From: Candidatus Binatia bacterium
GTDB taxonomy: Bacteria; Desulfobacterota; Binatia; UBA9968
DNA: 49,332 nt
Assembly (NCBI GenBank): GCA_036504975.1
Contig: DASXUF010000114.1
Span: 1-49,332, forward strand
Direction: 5' to 3'
The notes below the pieces were generated by a model, which did not search any database, was not told the origin of the DNA, and was given only the letters and a program-made list of their open reading frames with translations. The translations under genes were made by a program, and so were the position numbers. Below are positions 1-9,009 of the stretch, in pieces (the stretch's first letter is position 1; every line of letters begins with the position of its first letter).

Positions 1-56
1 GCCCGTCCGCGCTCCTGCTAGGCTGAAAGATCAAGAAAAGCGGAGGAAATGTTTTG

Positions 57-1223
57 ATGAAATATCGGGTGGCGCTTTCCGGATCTTACGGCGGCATGAA
101 TCTCGGCGACGAGGCGATTCTCGAAGTGGTCTTGAGAGAACTGCGCGCGGTGTGCGACGTCGACGTCGTCGTATTTTCGCACAATGCCAAAGACACGGAG
201 CAACGGCACAAAGTCCGCGCCGTGCCCATTCGGGAACTGCATAAAGACGAAGTGCTCGAAGAGCTCAGAAAGCTCGATCTCTTCGTCCTCGGCGGCGGCG
301 GGATTCTGTACGACGAAGTCAGCGAAAGCTTTCTGCGCGACGTGATCTGGGCCAAAGAGCTGGATATCCCGGTGATGATCTACGCCATCAGCGCCGGTCC
401 GATCAAAACGCCCGAAGCCAAGCAGCTCGTCAATCAGGTGCTCAACAAAGTCGATCGGATCACCGTCCGCGAAGGCGAAGCGAAACGAATTCTCCACGAC
501 CTGGGAGTGAATCAGGAGATCGAGATCACCGCCGATCCCGCGCTTCTGCTCAAGCCGCAAAATTTCACCAAGGAGATGTTGAAGAAAGAGGGCATCAACC
601 CGGACAACCCGCTGGTGGGATTTTCCGTGCGCGAGCCGGGCCCCGCGGCGCCCGATCTCAACATCGAGCAGTACCACGCGATGCTGGCGAACGCGGCGGA
701 CTACATGGTGGAGCGGTTCGACGCCCAGGTGCTGTTCGTTCCGATGGAGGGAGGCGAAAATAAAGATCCGCAGCACTCCCACGCCGTCATCTCCAAGATG
801 GCGAACACCAAGCGGGCGGGCGTTCTCAAGGGAGAATACAGCGCGGGAGAGGTCCTAGGGCTGATGAAGCACATGTCGTTCGCCGTGGGCATGCGCCTCC
901 ACTTCCTGATCTTCGCCGGGATTCAGAAGGTCCCGTTCGTGCCGCTCCCTTACGCGTCGAAAGTCTCCGGCTTTTTGTCGGACCTGGAGATGCCGATGCC
1001 CCCGATGACGGCGCTCAATATCGGGAAGCTCTGCGCCTTTCTCGATCGCTCGTGGGACTTGCGGCACCAGATCAAGAGACAACTCGAAGAGAAAGTTCCT
1101 CCGCTGCAAGAACGCGCCAAAAGGACGAATCAGATTCTCTGCGACCTGTTGCGCTCCATCAAGCCGGAGCAGACTGTTTCGATAGGAGAGGGTAAGCAGA
1201 ACGCAGTAGGCAATAAGCAGTAA
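57..1223 (+). CDS. Polysaccharide pyruvyl transferase family protein (CsaB-like)
   Basis: 388 residues. The glycine-rich N-terminus (GSYGGMNLGDEAIL, about residues 8-21), the GGGGILYDE motif near residue 80 and the GMRLHFLIFAG motif in the C-terminal half are the signature of the polysaccharide pyruvyl transferase family, which moves pyruvate from phosphoenolpyruvate to a cell-surface sugar. CsaB members pyruvylate cell-wall polysaccharide so that SLH-domain proteins can bind; that role here is inferred. ATG at 57 is preceded by GGAGG at 42-46; a TTG at 54 is an alternative. The final residues (KQNAVGNKQ) and the stop are read from an inverted-repeat element that runs into the intergenic space, so the native C-terminus has been replaced or extended. 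Next gene starts 97 bp on, same strand. Confidence 0.85.
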   Translation: MKYRVALSGSYGGMNLGDEAILEVVLRELRAVCDVDVVVFSHNAKDTEQRHKVRAVPIRELHKDEVLEELRKLDLFVLGGGGILYDEVSESFLRDVIWAKELDIPVMIYAISAGPIKTPEAKQLVNQVLNKVDRITVREGEAKRILHDLGVNQEIEITADPALLLKPQNFTKEMLKKEGINPDNPLVGFSVREPGPAAPDLNIEQYHAMLANAADYMVERFDAQVLFVPMEGGENKDPQHSHAVISKMANTKRAGVLKGEYSAGEVLGLMKHMSFAVGMRLHFLIFAGIQKVPFVPLPYASKVSGFLSDLEMPMPPMTALNIGKLCAFLDRSWDLRHQIKRQLEEKVPPLQERAKRTNQILCDLLRSIKPEQTVSIGEGKQNAVGNKQ

Positions 1224-1316
1224 GCAGATTACACAAAAGCAGGATGCAGTCGGCAGGAGGTAAAAAAACTCGGACACTCTTTTACTCTGTATTGCCTACC
1301 GCTTACTGCCTAGCAG
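1193..1316. repeat. Inverted-repeat element A at pyruvyl transferase 3' end
   Basis: The left arm (1193-1227, built of AAGCAGTAAGCAG and GTAGGCAATA words) is matched in inverse by 1287-1316 (TATTGCCTACCGCTTACTG). The left arm supplies the last codons and stop of the upstream gene; the right arm ends 5 bp before the next start codon. The spacer includes an AGGAGG-like run at 1255-1260. Confidence 0.7.
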
Positions 1317-1320
1317 AACT

Positions 1321-2742
1321 ATGCCGCCGCTGGTCAAGCCTTTAACTCCCCAATCCATCAGCCTGCCGCCGCGCGCCGCGCAGTTGGCTGCCGATACGGA
1401 CGTTCTCGTCGTCGGCGGCGGGCCGGCCGGCCTCGGCGCGGCGCTCGGCGCCGCAAGCGCCGGCGCGCGCGTTATTCTAGCCGAACGCTACGGTTTTCTC
1501 GGCGGCAACGCGACCGCCGCGCTCGTCATGCCGCTGATGTCGTTTCACACGCAGAGGCCCCGAGCGGAAAAAGAAGGAGCGACCGATCTCTACCCGACCG
1601 ATCACGGGCGCGGCGAGCCGGTGATCGCCGGCGCGCTCACGAAGCTCCTCGACCGTCTGGTCAAAGCCGGCGGCGCCATCGCGCCGTCCATGAAGACCGG
1701 CTACACCGTGCCGTTCGACCCCGAAATATTCAAGCTTGTCGCCCTCGATCTCCTGGACGAAGCCGGAGTGTGGTTTTTATTCCATGCGTTCGCGAGCGAT
1801 GTGCTTGGCGATCACGGCGTCAAAGGCGTCGTCTTCGAGACCAAATCGGGTCCGATCGTCATTCGCGCGCGCGTCATCGTCGACTGCACCGGCGACGGCG
1901 ACGTCGCGGCGCGCGCCGGCGCGCCTTACGAGGTCGGCAGGGAGGACGACGGCCTGGTGCAGCCGATGACGTTGATGTTCCGGATCACCGAATTCGAGCG
2001 CGCGGCGTTCGACGCCTACGTCAAGCAGCATCCCGAAGAGTGGCGCGGCGTGCACGGCCTTTGGGATCTGATCCGCAAGGCCACGGCCGAGGGCAAGCTC
2101 CAATTGCCGCGCGAGGACATGCTTTTTTTCGCCACGCCGCACGAGCGCGAAGTCAGCGTCAACAGCACGCGCGTGAACAAAGTCCTGGGCACCGACGTAT
2201 GGGACTGGTCGCGCGCGGAGTGGGAGAGCCGGCGCCAGATGCGCGAGATCGCCGCTTTTCTCAGAAAGTACGTTCCCGGTTTCGAGAAAACCTACGTCGT
2301 CCAGAGCGGCGTCCACGTCGGCGTGCGCGAGACGAGAAGAATTTTGGGCGACTACGAGCTTCAAGCGGCCGACATTTTACAGGCGCGAAAATTTCCCGAC
2401 GTGATCGCCCGCAGCAGCTATCCGGTGGACATCCACAATCCCGAAGGGACGGGTACGCTGCTGCAACGGCTGCCGCCGGGAGAGGCGTACGACATTCCGC
2501 TGCGCTGCCTGTTGCCGCAAAAGATAGACGGCCTCCTCGTCGCGGGCCGCTGCATCTCCGGCACGCACGAGGCGTTGTCTTCCTACCGCGTCATGCCGGT
2601 GTCGATGGCGACGGGGCAGGCGGCGGGCGCGTGCGCCGCGCTCGCTGTGCGTCAGGAAAAACCGCCGCGCGCCGTGCCGGTGAGCGACGTGCAGCAGGAA
2701 CTTATTCGACAAGGCGCCAACCTGCGGGACATAGGCCGGTGA
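1321..2742 (+). CDS. FAD-dependent oxidoreductase
   Basis: 473 residues. A Rossmann dinucleotide-binding motif (VLVVGGGPAGLGAALGAA, about residues 28-45) followed by a GGNATAA segment and a long central substrate domain matches the FAD_oxidored family, whose members are often of unknown substrate. The C-terminal part (LLVAGRCISGTHEA, SYRVMPVSMATGQAAGA) is the second FAD contact typical of these proteins. No signal peptide is visible, so a cytoplasmic enzyme is likely. The start ATG lies directly behind repeat element A and has no good ribosome-binding site at normal spacing, although AGGAGG occurs about 60 bp upstream. It converges on the tungstate transporter operon; the junction is another inverted repeat. 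Confidence 0.8.
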   Translation: MPPLVKPLTPQSISLPPRAAQLAADTDVLVVGGGPAGLGAALGAASAGARVILAERYGFLGGNATAALVMPLMSFHTQRPRAEKEGATDLYPTDHGRGEPVIAGALTKLLDRLVKAGGAIAPSMKTGYTVPFDPEIFKLVALDLLDEAGVWFLFHAFASDVLGDHGVKGVVFETKSGPIVIRARVIVDCTGDGDVAARAGAPYEVGREDDGLVQPMTLMFRITEFERAAFDAYVKQHPEEWRGVHGLWDLIRKATAEGKLQLPREDMLFFATPHEREVSVNSTRVNKVLGTDVWDWSRAEWESRRQMREIAAFLRKYVPGFEKTYVVQSGVHVGVRETRRILGDYELQAADILQARKFPDVIARSSYPVDIHNPEGTGTLLQRLPPGEAYDIPLRCLLPQKIDGLLVAGRCISGTHEALSSYRVMPVSMATGQAAGACAALAVRQEKPPRAVPVSDVQQELIRQGANLRDIGR

Positions 2743-2754
2743 AAATCCCGCCTG

Positions 2755-2836
2755 AAAAGCTGAAAGCTGAAAACGGAAAGCGGAAAGAGGAGAATTGGCC
2801 GAATTTCAGCTTTCATCTTTCCGCTTTTATCTTTGA
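2755..2836. repeat. Inverted-repeat element B between convergent genes
   Basis: AAAGCTGAAAGCTGAAAACGG and AAGCGGAAAG words on the left (2756-2787) are mirrored by TTTCAGCTTTCATCTTTCCGCTTTTATCTTT (given as words; 2803-2835) on the right. The TAA stop of tupC (2827-2829, minus strand) lies inside the right arm. Position between two converging genes fits a bidirectional terminator; that is inference. Confidence 0.65.
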
Positions 2837-3918
2837 GCGATGAGGTGGACGGACGAGGGATTAAAGGATGCGACGAGTTCGTCGCCTTCGCTGACGCCGA
2901 GGGCGATGAGCGCGCTCCGCGCGACGAGCGCCGTCAATTGGCTGCCGCCGCACTGGAGCGCCAGACGATAATGGAGCGTCGAGGGGATGATTTTTAATAC
3001 CTTCACGCGTAAACGGTTCGCTCTTTCCGCATCGCGCCCCGTGCCAGTCTCTCGACTCAAGATAATATCTTCCGGCCTGAGGCATAGAATCACCCGCGCG
3101 CCGGCATCGAAGGCGCCCGTCGCTTCGGCGACGCCGCCGTCGAACCGGATTCTCGCCACGCCATTATCGCTGCTCTCGACCAGCGCGGGAATTCGCGTAT
3201 CCGCGCCGACGACTTCCGCGACGCTCTCGTCGAGCGGGCGCGTGAAGACTTCGAGGCTCGGCCCCACTTGAAGCAGCTTCCCGTCGCGCAAGACGCCGAC
3301 CCGGCTTCCGAGCATGAACGCCTCGTGACGGTCGTGAGTGACAAGCACCGTCGTTACTCCGGTCTGTTGCAGGATCTCGCGCAAATCGATCAGCAGGGAC
3401 TCGCGTGTGGGCGGGTCGAGGGCGGAGAACGGCTCATCGAGAAGCAGCAGCTCCGGGTCGAGAGCGAGCGCCCGCGTGAGACTGGTCCGCTGCAATTCGC
3501 CGCCGGAGAGAGTGCGCACCCGGCGGGACGCGAGATGAGCGATGCGTAGCCGCTCAAGCCAGGGTTTCAGCCGCTCACGGATTTCTGCCCGGCCGAGACC
3601 GCGCAGTCTCAATCCGAGCGCCGCATTTTCATAGACGGAGGCGTTCAAGAGCAGAGGCTCCTGAAACACGCTCGCCATGCGCCGCCGCACGGTCAGCGCG
3701 TTGTCGCGGCCGACCTCTTCGCCCAGAAAGTAGATTTGGCCCGCGGACGGCTGCTGCAAGAGGCCCATCACCCGGAGCAAGGTCGATTTTCCCGCGCCGT
3801 TCGGCCCGATGATCGCCAGGATCTCGCCGCTGTGAACGTCGAGGCGGGAGAGCCGGAGAACGGCGGACTCCCCATGCCGGACCTCGATGTCGCAGAGGCT
3901 TAGGAGGGTTTGGGCCAC
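2827..3918 (-). CDS. tupC: Tungstate/molybdate ABC transporter ATP-binding protein
   Basis: 363 residues from a GTG at 3918-3916, with GGGAG just upstream; this start overlaps the end of the permease gene by 19 bp. An ATG further upstream exists but reads only through the permease in another frame. Walker A GPNGAGKST, the LSGGE signature and Walker B LLLLDEPFSALD are all intact, followed by the switch His in LVTHDRHEA. A C-terminal regulatory extension of about 120 residues resembles the TOBE-type anion-sensing domain of Mod/Tup ATPases. It powers oxyanion uptake with the two genes upstream. The stop codon is within inverted-repeat element B. Confidence 0.85.
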   Translation of the reverse strand: MAQTLLSLCDIEVRHGESAVLRLSRLDVHSGEILAIIGPNGAGKSTLLRVMGLLQQPSAGQIYFLGEEVGRDNALTVRRRMASVFQEPLLLNASVYENAALGLRLRGLGRAEIRERLKPWLERLRIAHLASRRVRTLSGGELQRTSLTRALALDPELLLLDEPFSALDPPTRESLLIDLREILQQTGVTTVLVTHDRHEAFMLGSRVGVLRDGKLLQVGPSLEVFTRPLDESVAEVVGADTRIPALVESSDNGVARIRFDGGVAEATGAFDAGARVILCLRPEDIILSRETGTGRDAERANRLRVKVLKIIPSTLHYRLALQCGGSQLTALVARSALIALGVSEGDELVASFNPSSVHLIAQR

Positions 3919-4613
3919 CGGATCTGCTCCCGTTGCTGGATGTGCGTCAGCAGGAAATTCACCGCGAAGCTGAGAGCGAGCAGGATGAGCCCCAGGGCGA
4001 TGGCGAGGGCGAAATTTCCCTTGCCCGATTCCAAAACGGTGGCGGTCGTGAGCACGCGCGTCTGGCCGCGAATGTTGCCGCCGACCATCATCGACGCGCC
4101 GACTTCCGAAATCACGCCGCCGAAGCCGGCCATGACCGCCGCGAGCAGCGGCAGCCGCGCCTCCTTGCACAAGAGCCAGAGGAGCTGGGGCCTCGAAGCG
4201 CCGATGCCGAGGAGCTGCAGGCCCAGGTTCGGGTTCAACGTCTGGAAGCTCGTGAGGGTGAGACCCGCCACGATGGGAAATGCGATCACGACCTGCGCGA
4301 TGACGATCGCCGACGGCGAATAAATGAGATCGAGAAATCCGAGCGGCCCGCTGCGCCAGAGAAAAATCGAAACGAAGAGGCCGACGACGACCGGGGGCAG
4401 CCCCATGCCGGTGTTGACTAGGGCGACCGCGAGCGAGCGCCCGGGAAAGCGCGTCATCGCCAAGAGAATTCCCAGCGGGATGCCGAGGACGAGCGAGATC
4501 ATCGTCGCCGTTCCCGAGACTCTGAGCGAGAGCCAGGTGATCGACCAGACTTCGGCGTCGCCGCCGAAGACCAGCGAAAACGCCGTGACGATGCCGTCCC
4601 AGATAAGCGCCAT
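3900..4613 (-). CDS. tupB: Tungstate ABC transporter permease
   Basis: 237 residues with about five to six membrane helices and the binding-protein-dependent permease core (EVGASMMVGGNIRG... carries the EAA-like loop that docks on the ATPase). The best family match by eye is TupB/WtpB/ModB, inner-membrane channels for tungstate or molybdate. It starts 1 bp after the tupA stop and overlaps tupC by 19 bp, so the three genes are translationally linked. The assignment to tungstate rather than molybdate rests mainly on the neighbouring TupA. Confidence 0.85.
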   Translation of the reverse strand: MALIWDGIVTAFSLVFGGDAEVWSITWLSLRVSGTATMISLVLGIPLGILLAMTRFPGRSLAVALVNTGMGLPPVVVGLFVSIFLWRSGPLGFLDLIYSPSAIVIAQVVIAFPIVAGLTLTSFQTLNPNLGLQLLGIGASRPQLLWLLCKEARLPLLAAVMAGFGGVISEVGASMMVGGNIRGQTRVLTTATVLESGKGNFALAIALGLILLALSFAVNFLLTHIQQREQIRWPKPS

Positions 4614-4614
4614 G

Positions 4615-5469
4615 CTATTCTCCCAGCTCTTCTTCCTTCATCCCGGCGACCGGCACGAACAGAGGCCGGCCGTACTTTTCCCGGCCGAAGCTTTTGATGA
4701 CCGCCTGAGTCGCGGGCGCGACCATGAAATCGGCGAAGGCCTTTCCTCCAGCGGCGTTGATGCGCGGGCCGTTGGCCGGATTGACCTCCATCACCGAGTA
4801 GACGTTGAGCAGCGGCTTGTCGCCTTCGAGAAGCACGGCCAGCGCAATCCGTTTCGTGAAGGCGAGATAGGTCGCGCGGTCGGCGAGCGTATAGGCGTTG
4901 CGCTCGTTGGCGATGCCGAGCGTCGCGCCCATGCCCTGGCCGGATTCGATGTACCACGCGCCCTTGGCGTCGATCCCCGCTTGCTTCCACAGCGTCTTCT
5001 CAAGAATGTGCGTCCCGGAATTGTCGCCGCGCGAGACGAAGCGCGCGCCGGCTTTATCGATCAGCTTCAAAGCATCTACGGCCTTCTTAACGGATGCCAC
5101 GCGCGCCGGATCTTCCTTCGGCCCGACGATGACGAAGTCGTTGTACATGACGAGGCGGCGGTTCTGAAGTTTTCCGTCGGCCACGTATTGTTTCTCCAGG
5201 CTCGGCGCGTGGACGAGGGCCACGTCGGCGTCGCCTTTGGCGGCCAGAGCCAACGCCTGGCCCGTTCCGACCGAGATCGTCTTGACCGAATAGCCCGTCT
5301 GCTTCTCGAAAAGAGGCACCAGCACGTCGAGCAGCCCGGTGTCCTGCGTGCTCGTCGTGGTCGAGAGAATCACGTTTCTCTGCGGCGCTTCGCCGGCCCG
5401 GACGAGGGAGAAGACCAAAAGAGCGGCGATCGGCGCGATCAGCCAATGAAGCACGATCTTCGTTCGCAT
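4615..5469 (-). CDS. tupA: Tungstate-binding periplasmic protein
   Basis: 284 residues. A signal peptide (residues 1 to about 25, cleavage near VRAGEA) precedes the TTTSTQDTGLLD motif (37-48), which is diagnostic for TupA-type oxyanion-binding proteins; later segments (VGTGQALALAAKGDADVALVH, SRGDNSGTH) line the ligand pocket in the family. An AAGGAGGA ribosome-binding site sits 7-8 bp before the ATG. It is the first gene of the tupABC operon. Tungstate or molybdate uptake suggests the cell makes W/Mo-pterin enzymes, some of which are selenoenzymes in other bacteria; no such enzyme is in this window. Confidence 0.88.
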   Translation of the reverse strand: MRTKIVLHWLIAPIAALLVFSLVRAGEAPQRNVILSTTTSTQDTGLLDVLVPLFEKQTGYSVKTISVGTGQALALAAKGDADVALVHAPSLEKQYVADGKLQNRRLVMYNDFVIVGPKEDPARVASVKKAVDALKLIDKAGARFVSRGDNSGTHILEKTLWKQAGIDAKGAWYIESGQGMGATLGIANERNAYTLADRATYLAFTKRIALAVLLEGDKPLLNVYSVMEVNPANGPRINAAGGKAFADFMVAPATQAVIKSFGREKYGRPLFVPVAGMKEEELGE

Positions 5470-5552
5470 CGGGTCCTCCTTATTCCTGCCGATACCGGCC
5501 CGCTTTATTCACGGTACGAGGACAAATCACCACAGGCTCTCGGAAGCGTACT

Positions 5553-5666
5553 CACCACGGAGACATGGTCCGAGAACCTCACCACCCTGAGGGAAATCGA
5601 AGGGCAGAGTTCGCAGAGTTAATACCAACTCCCCCTCTGCGTCCTCCGCGCCTCGGCGGTGAAAAA
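5553..5666. repeat. Inverted-repeat element C
   Basis: Between divergent-facing tupA and the MFS gene end. Left words TCACCACGGAGACATGG and CGCAGAG (5612-5618) mirror right words CTCTGCG (5635-5641) and CCTCCGCGCCTCGGCGGTGA (5643-5662). It also holds a CACCACCCTGAGGGAAATCGAAGGG stretch of the type seen in other scattered elements here. No gene seen in 5470-5686. Confidence 0.6.
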
Positions 5667-5686
5667 TCCGGCCTACAAGTTTTCGT

Positions 5687-7117
5687 TCATGATTCCACCG
5701 CGAGCGCCTCGCGGCGCTTCCCGCCGCCGCGCGCCGCCGACGTGAAGACGGCGACGAGACTCAATCCGGCGGCGGCGAGGAAAGTCGTCGCGAGCGCGGC
5801 GACGAACGCCGCGGGCTCCTTCGCCGTCGGCGCGACTCCGTGAAGCCCCGTATAATGCTCGAAGGCCGCCGTCATCAAGAGTCCGCCGAGGGCGACGCCG
5901 AATATATTTCCCAGACCGGAGACCACGTGATTGAGCGCCGAGGCGAAGCCCCGGTGCTCGTCCGGCGACAGCGTGATCATCGCCGTGGAATTGGCCGGAT
6001 TGAAAAGCCCGTTGGTCATGGCGCCGAAGGCGACGATGAAAGTGGGGAAGAGCCAGTGGGAATCCGCCTGCAAAAAGCCCCCGAGCAACAAGGCGAGGAG
6101 CATGCAGAGGCCGCCGAGCGTCGCCGGCAGGCGCGGTCCGAGCCGGTCGGCGAGATAGCCGCTCACCGGCGCCAGCGCGACCGTCGTGATCGACGGCGCC
6201 ATGAACAAGAGGCCGATAAACGACGGCGAAAGATGGAGCACGTCTTGAAGGTAAAAGGGGAGCAGGAAGAAAATCACGCTGTAGCACGTGGCGACGAGCA
6301 GGAGGCTCACGGCGCTGAAGCTGAAGACGCGGATTTTGAACATCGCGAAGTTGACGAACGGGCTCTTGGTTCTGGATTCGTGAATGAGAAATCCGATGAG
6401 GCAGCTCAGGAAAAGGAACGCGGATGCGAGCTTGGCCTCCGCGCCCATCACCGTGAGCGTGCGCCGGTCGAGGATCAAGACCAGCGTGGTCGTCGTTGCA
6501 AACAACAGGGCGGCGCCGGCGTAGTCGACCGGGTGGCGCGTGCGCGGCGGAGCCTGCCGGTGTTTTAAATTTCCCAACGTCAGCAGCGCGCCGAACAAGC
6601 CGAGCGGAACGAGGAAAAAAAAGGTCCAGCGCCAGCTCAAATAGTCGATCATCAGCCCGCCGAGGCTCGGACCGAGCAGAAACCCCGAGTGATGGGCGGT
6701 GGTCATGTAGCCTTGCGCCCTGCCGCCGAGGTCTTCGGGCACGGCCTCGGCGGCGAGCGCGCGGCTGGAGGACTGGATCATGGCGCCGCCGACTCCCTGA
6801 ACAAAGCGGAACACGATCAACTGCAACACGGTCTGGGACAGACCGCAGAGGAGCGACGCCAGCGCCAGCACCGCGAATCCCAGGGCGAAGACCTTCCCTC
6901 TGTCCCAGAGATCGGCGATGCGGCCGAAGATGATCGAGAGGCCGATATTCGAGAGCTGGTACGCGAGCAGCGCCCACGAGATCCCGATCAAATCCGTTTC
7001 CAAGCTCGCCGCCACGGTCGGCATGGATATGTGGAAGATCCTCGTCGCGGTTCCGGAAAAAAAAGTTCCCAGGAGCGCCGTGGTGAGAAGCAGGTGGTTG
7101 ATGCGCGCGTCCATCAT
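5687..7117 (-). CDS. MFS transporter, DHA2 (EmrB/QacA)-like
   Basis: 476 residues with about 14 predicted membrane helices. Helix 2-3 loop GRIADLWDRGKVFALG matches the MFS motif A (GxLaDrxGrkxxl), and RFVQGVGGAMIQSSSRALAAE near residue 105 matches the drug:H+ antiporter motifs B/C region of the 14-helix family. Such proteins export drugs or other hydrophobic compounds with proton uptake. Two consecutive ATG codons open the gene (7117 and 7114); neither has a strong ribosome-binding site. It lies downstream of murJ on the same strand, separated by an inverted-repeat element. Confidence 0.82.
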   Translation of the reverse strand: MMDARINHLLLTTALLGTFFSGTATRIFHISMPTVAASLETDLIGISWALLAYQLSNIGLSIIFGRIADLWDRGKVFALGFAVLALASLLCGLSQTVLQLIVFRFVQGVGGAMIQSSSRALAAEAVPEDLGGRAQGYMTTAHHSGFLLGPSLGGLMIDYLSWRWTFFFLVPLGLFGALLTLGNLKHRQAPPRTRHPVDYAGAALLFATTTTLVLILDRRTLTVMGAEAKLASAFLFLSCLIGFLIHESRTKSPFVNFAMFKIRVFSFSAVSLLLVATCYSVIFFLLPFYLQDVLHLSPSFIGLLFMAPSITTVALAPVSGYLADRLGPRLPATLGGLCMLLALLLGGFLQADSHWLFPTFIVAFGAMTNGLFNPANSTAMITLSPDEHRGFASALNHVVSGLGNIFGVALGGLLMTAAFEHYTGLHGVAPTAKEPAAFVAALATTFLAAAGLSLVAVFTSAARGGGKRREALAVES

Positions 7118-7179
7118 TTCTTGGTTAATTGATTCCGAGTCCCGTTCCTACCACACTCATCGCGGAAAATCAGGCAAAA

Positions 7180-7237
7180 GTAGGGGCAGGCCTATGTGCC
7201 TGCCCGTTTCTGGGCGGCCACGCGGGGCCGCCCCTAC
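7180..7237. repeat. Inverted-repeat element D, supplies the murJ stop
   Basis: Terminal repeats GTAGGGGC (7180-7187) and GCCCCTAC (7230-7237) enclose two small hairpins, GGCAGGCCTATGTGCCTGCC and GGGCGGCCACGCGGGGCCGCCC. The TAG stop of murJ (minus strand, 7236-7234) is the TAG of the right terminal repeat read backwards. Confidence 0.75.
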
Positions 7238-8931
7238 CGTCCGCGCCGCGTAAGCCGCATAAACCGCCCGGCGACGGCGTTCACGGCCTCATCGAGCTCT
7301 TCGACCCGGAGAAGCCGGCAAGACGTGTAAAAAACCGCCAGCGCCGCCGCGATGGCGGCGAGCACCTGGGCCAGATAGAGCGCAAAGCCGTCCAGCGATG
7401 GTTCAGCCGCGACGAGCCGGCTTACGAGCCACGCGGCCGCGGCCATCAGCGCCGCGGCGAGGCCGATCTTCGCCAGGCTCCGGACCAGACGGCGGCCTTC
7501 GATGCGGCCGATCTTCCGCCGCATCAAGACGAGCAACAGAGTAAAATTCGCCAGCGCCACGGTGGAGGTGGAGAGCGCCAACCCGACGTGACCGAACGGT
7601 CCGACGAGCAGAGCGTTCACGGCGTAATTCACCGCGATCGAGAACAGGCTCACGAGCATCGGCGTGCGCGAATCGTCGAGCGCGTAAAATGCCGGCGCCA
7701 GCACCCTGACCGCGGCGTAGCCGGCGAGGCCGATGGAATAGGCGGCGAGCGCACGCGCCGTCTCGACGGTATCGAACGAAGTGAATTTCCCGTGCTCGAA
7801 GATGAGGCCGACGATCGGCTGTCCCAAGATCGCCAACCCGGCGGCGGACGGGATGCAGAGCAGAAACACGAGGGTAAGCGAGTGCGCCAGCGTGCGGCGA
7901 AATTCAGGGATGTTTTTACGCGCGGCGGCGGCCGAGATCAAAGGGAGCGTGGCCGTCGAGAGCGCCACGCCGAAGGCGCCGATGGGAAACTGCACGAAGC
8001 GAAAGGCGTAGTTCAGCCACGACACCGGGCCGTTGCCGATCATGCCGGTCGCCGGATCGACGATCGTCGAGGCGAAGTTGCTGTTGACAAAAACATTGAC
8101 CTCGACCGCCGCCGCGCCGATCACCGCGGGCCCCATCAGGCGCAGGACTTGACGCACGCCCGGGTCCGTGAAGTCGAGCATCGGCCGGTAGCGGTAGCCG
8201 ACGCGCCGGAGGCTCGGCCATTGCACCGCGAACTGCAACAAGCCGCCGAGCAGAGTGCCGTAGGCCATGCCTTCGATCGCGCCGAAGCCGATGAGAGGAC
8301 CCAAGACAAATCCGAAGAACAGGCCGCCGACGATCGACCCGACGTTGAAAAAGGCCGAAGCCAACGCCGGCACGCCGAAGCGATGGCGCGCGTTCAAAAT
8401 TCCCATCGCCTGCGCCGCCAGCGCGATAAACAGCAAAAACGGAATCATGATCCGCGTTAGACGAATCGTCAGGTCCGCTTTGCCCGGCACTTCGAAGAAG
8501 CCCGGCGCCAGGAGATGGACGATCGACGGCGCGACGATCCAGCCGGCGAGGCAAATCACGCCCAAAATGAGCATCATCGCGGTCACGACCCGGCTCGCCA
8601 GGCGGAACGCCTCCGTTTCGCCCCGGGTCGCGAGCGTCTGGGAAAAGGTCGTCACGAAGGCCGCCGATAGCGCGCCTTCGGCGAAGAGGTCGCGGAGCAG
8701 ATTGGGTATGCGAAACGCCGTGAGAAACGCGTCGTACTGCAAGCCGGCGCCGAACAGCGCGGCAAAGACCTGGTCGCGGACGAGGCCGAGCACGCGGCTC
8801 GCCATGATCGCCGCGCTCACGATGCCGGCGTTCAGCGCGACGCTCGAGTGCGGCGGCTCGGGCGCTCGCGCGCCCGCGGGTTCGGACGGTGCCATGGGGG
8901 TGCGGAAAATTTCTGCTTCCGGCAAACTCAT
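7234..8931 (-). CDS. murJ: Lipid II flippase MurJ
   Basis: About 565 residues from ATG 8931; ATG 8895 (MAPSEPAG) is a second candidate and neither has a clear ribosome-binding site. The N-terminal core (SAAIMASRVLGLVRDQVFAALFG, then DAFLTAFRIPNLLRDLFAEGALSAAFV) is the most conserved stretch of the MviN/MurJ family, and about 14 membrane helices follow. MurJ flips lipid II across the inner membrane for peptidoglycan synthesis. The C-terminus (LTRRGR) ends in repeat element D, which gives the stop codon. The lipoprotein gene upstream is divergent. Confidence 0.92.
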   Translation of the reverse strand: MSLPEAEIFRTPMAPSEPAGARAPEPPHSSVALNAGIVSAAIMASRVLGLVRDQVFAALFGAGLQYDAFLTAFRIPNLLRDLFAEGALSAAFVTTFSQTLATRGETEAFRLASRVVTAMMLILGVICLAGWIVAPSIVHLLAPGFFEVPGKADLTIRLTRIMIPFLLFIALAAQAMGILNARHRFGVPALASAFFNVGSIVGGLFFGFVLGPLIGFGAIEGMAYGTLLGGLLQFAVQWPSLRRVGYRYRPMLDFTDPGVRQVLRLMGPAVIGAAAVEVNVFVNSNFASTIVDPATGMIGNGPVSWLNYAFRFVQFPIGAFGVALSTATLPLISAAAARKNIPEFRRTLAHSLTLVFLLCIPSAAGLAILGQPIVGLIFEHGKFTSFDTVETARALAAYSIGLAGYAAVRVLAPAFYALDDSRTPMLVSLFSIAVNYAVNALLVGPFGHVGLALSTSTVALANFTLLLVLMRRKIGRIEGRRLVRSLAKIGLAAALMAAAAWLVSRLVAAEPSLDGFALYLAQVLAAIAAALAVFYTSCRLLRVEELDEAVNAVAGRFMRLTRRGR

Positions 8932-9009
8932 CGGGTTATAGCACAGAATTCCCCTCGCGGACCATTCACTTTTGTTTTCGCCCGCCGCTTCTGTTAGCGT
9001 AAAACTACG

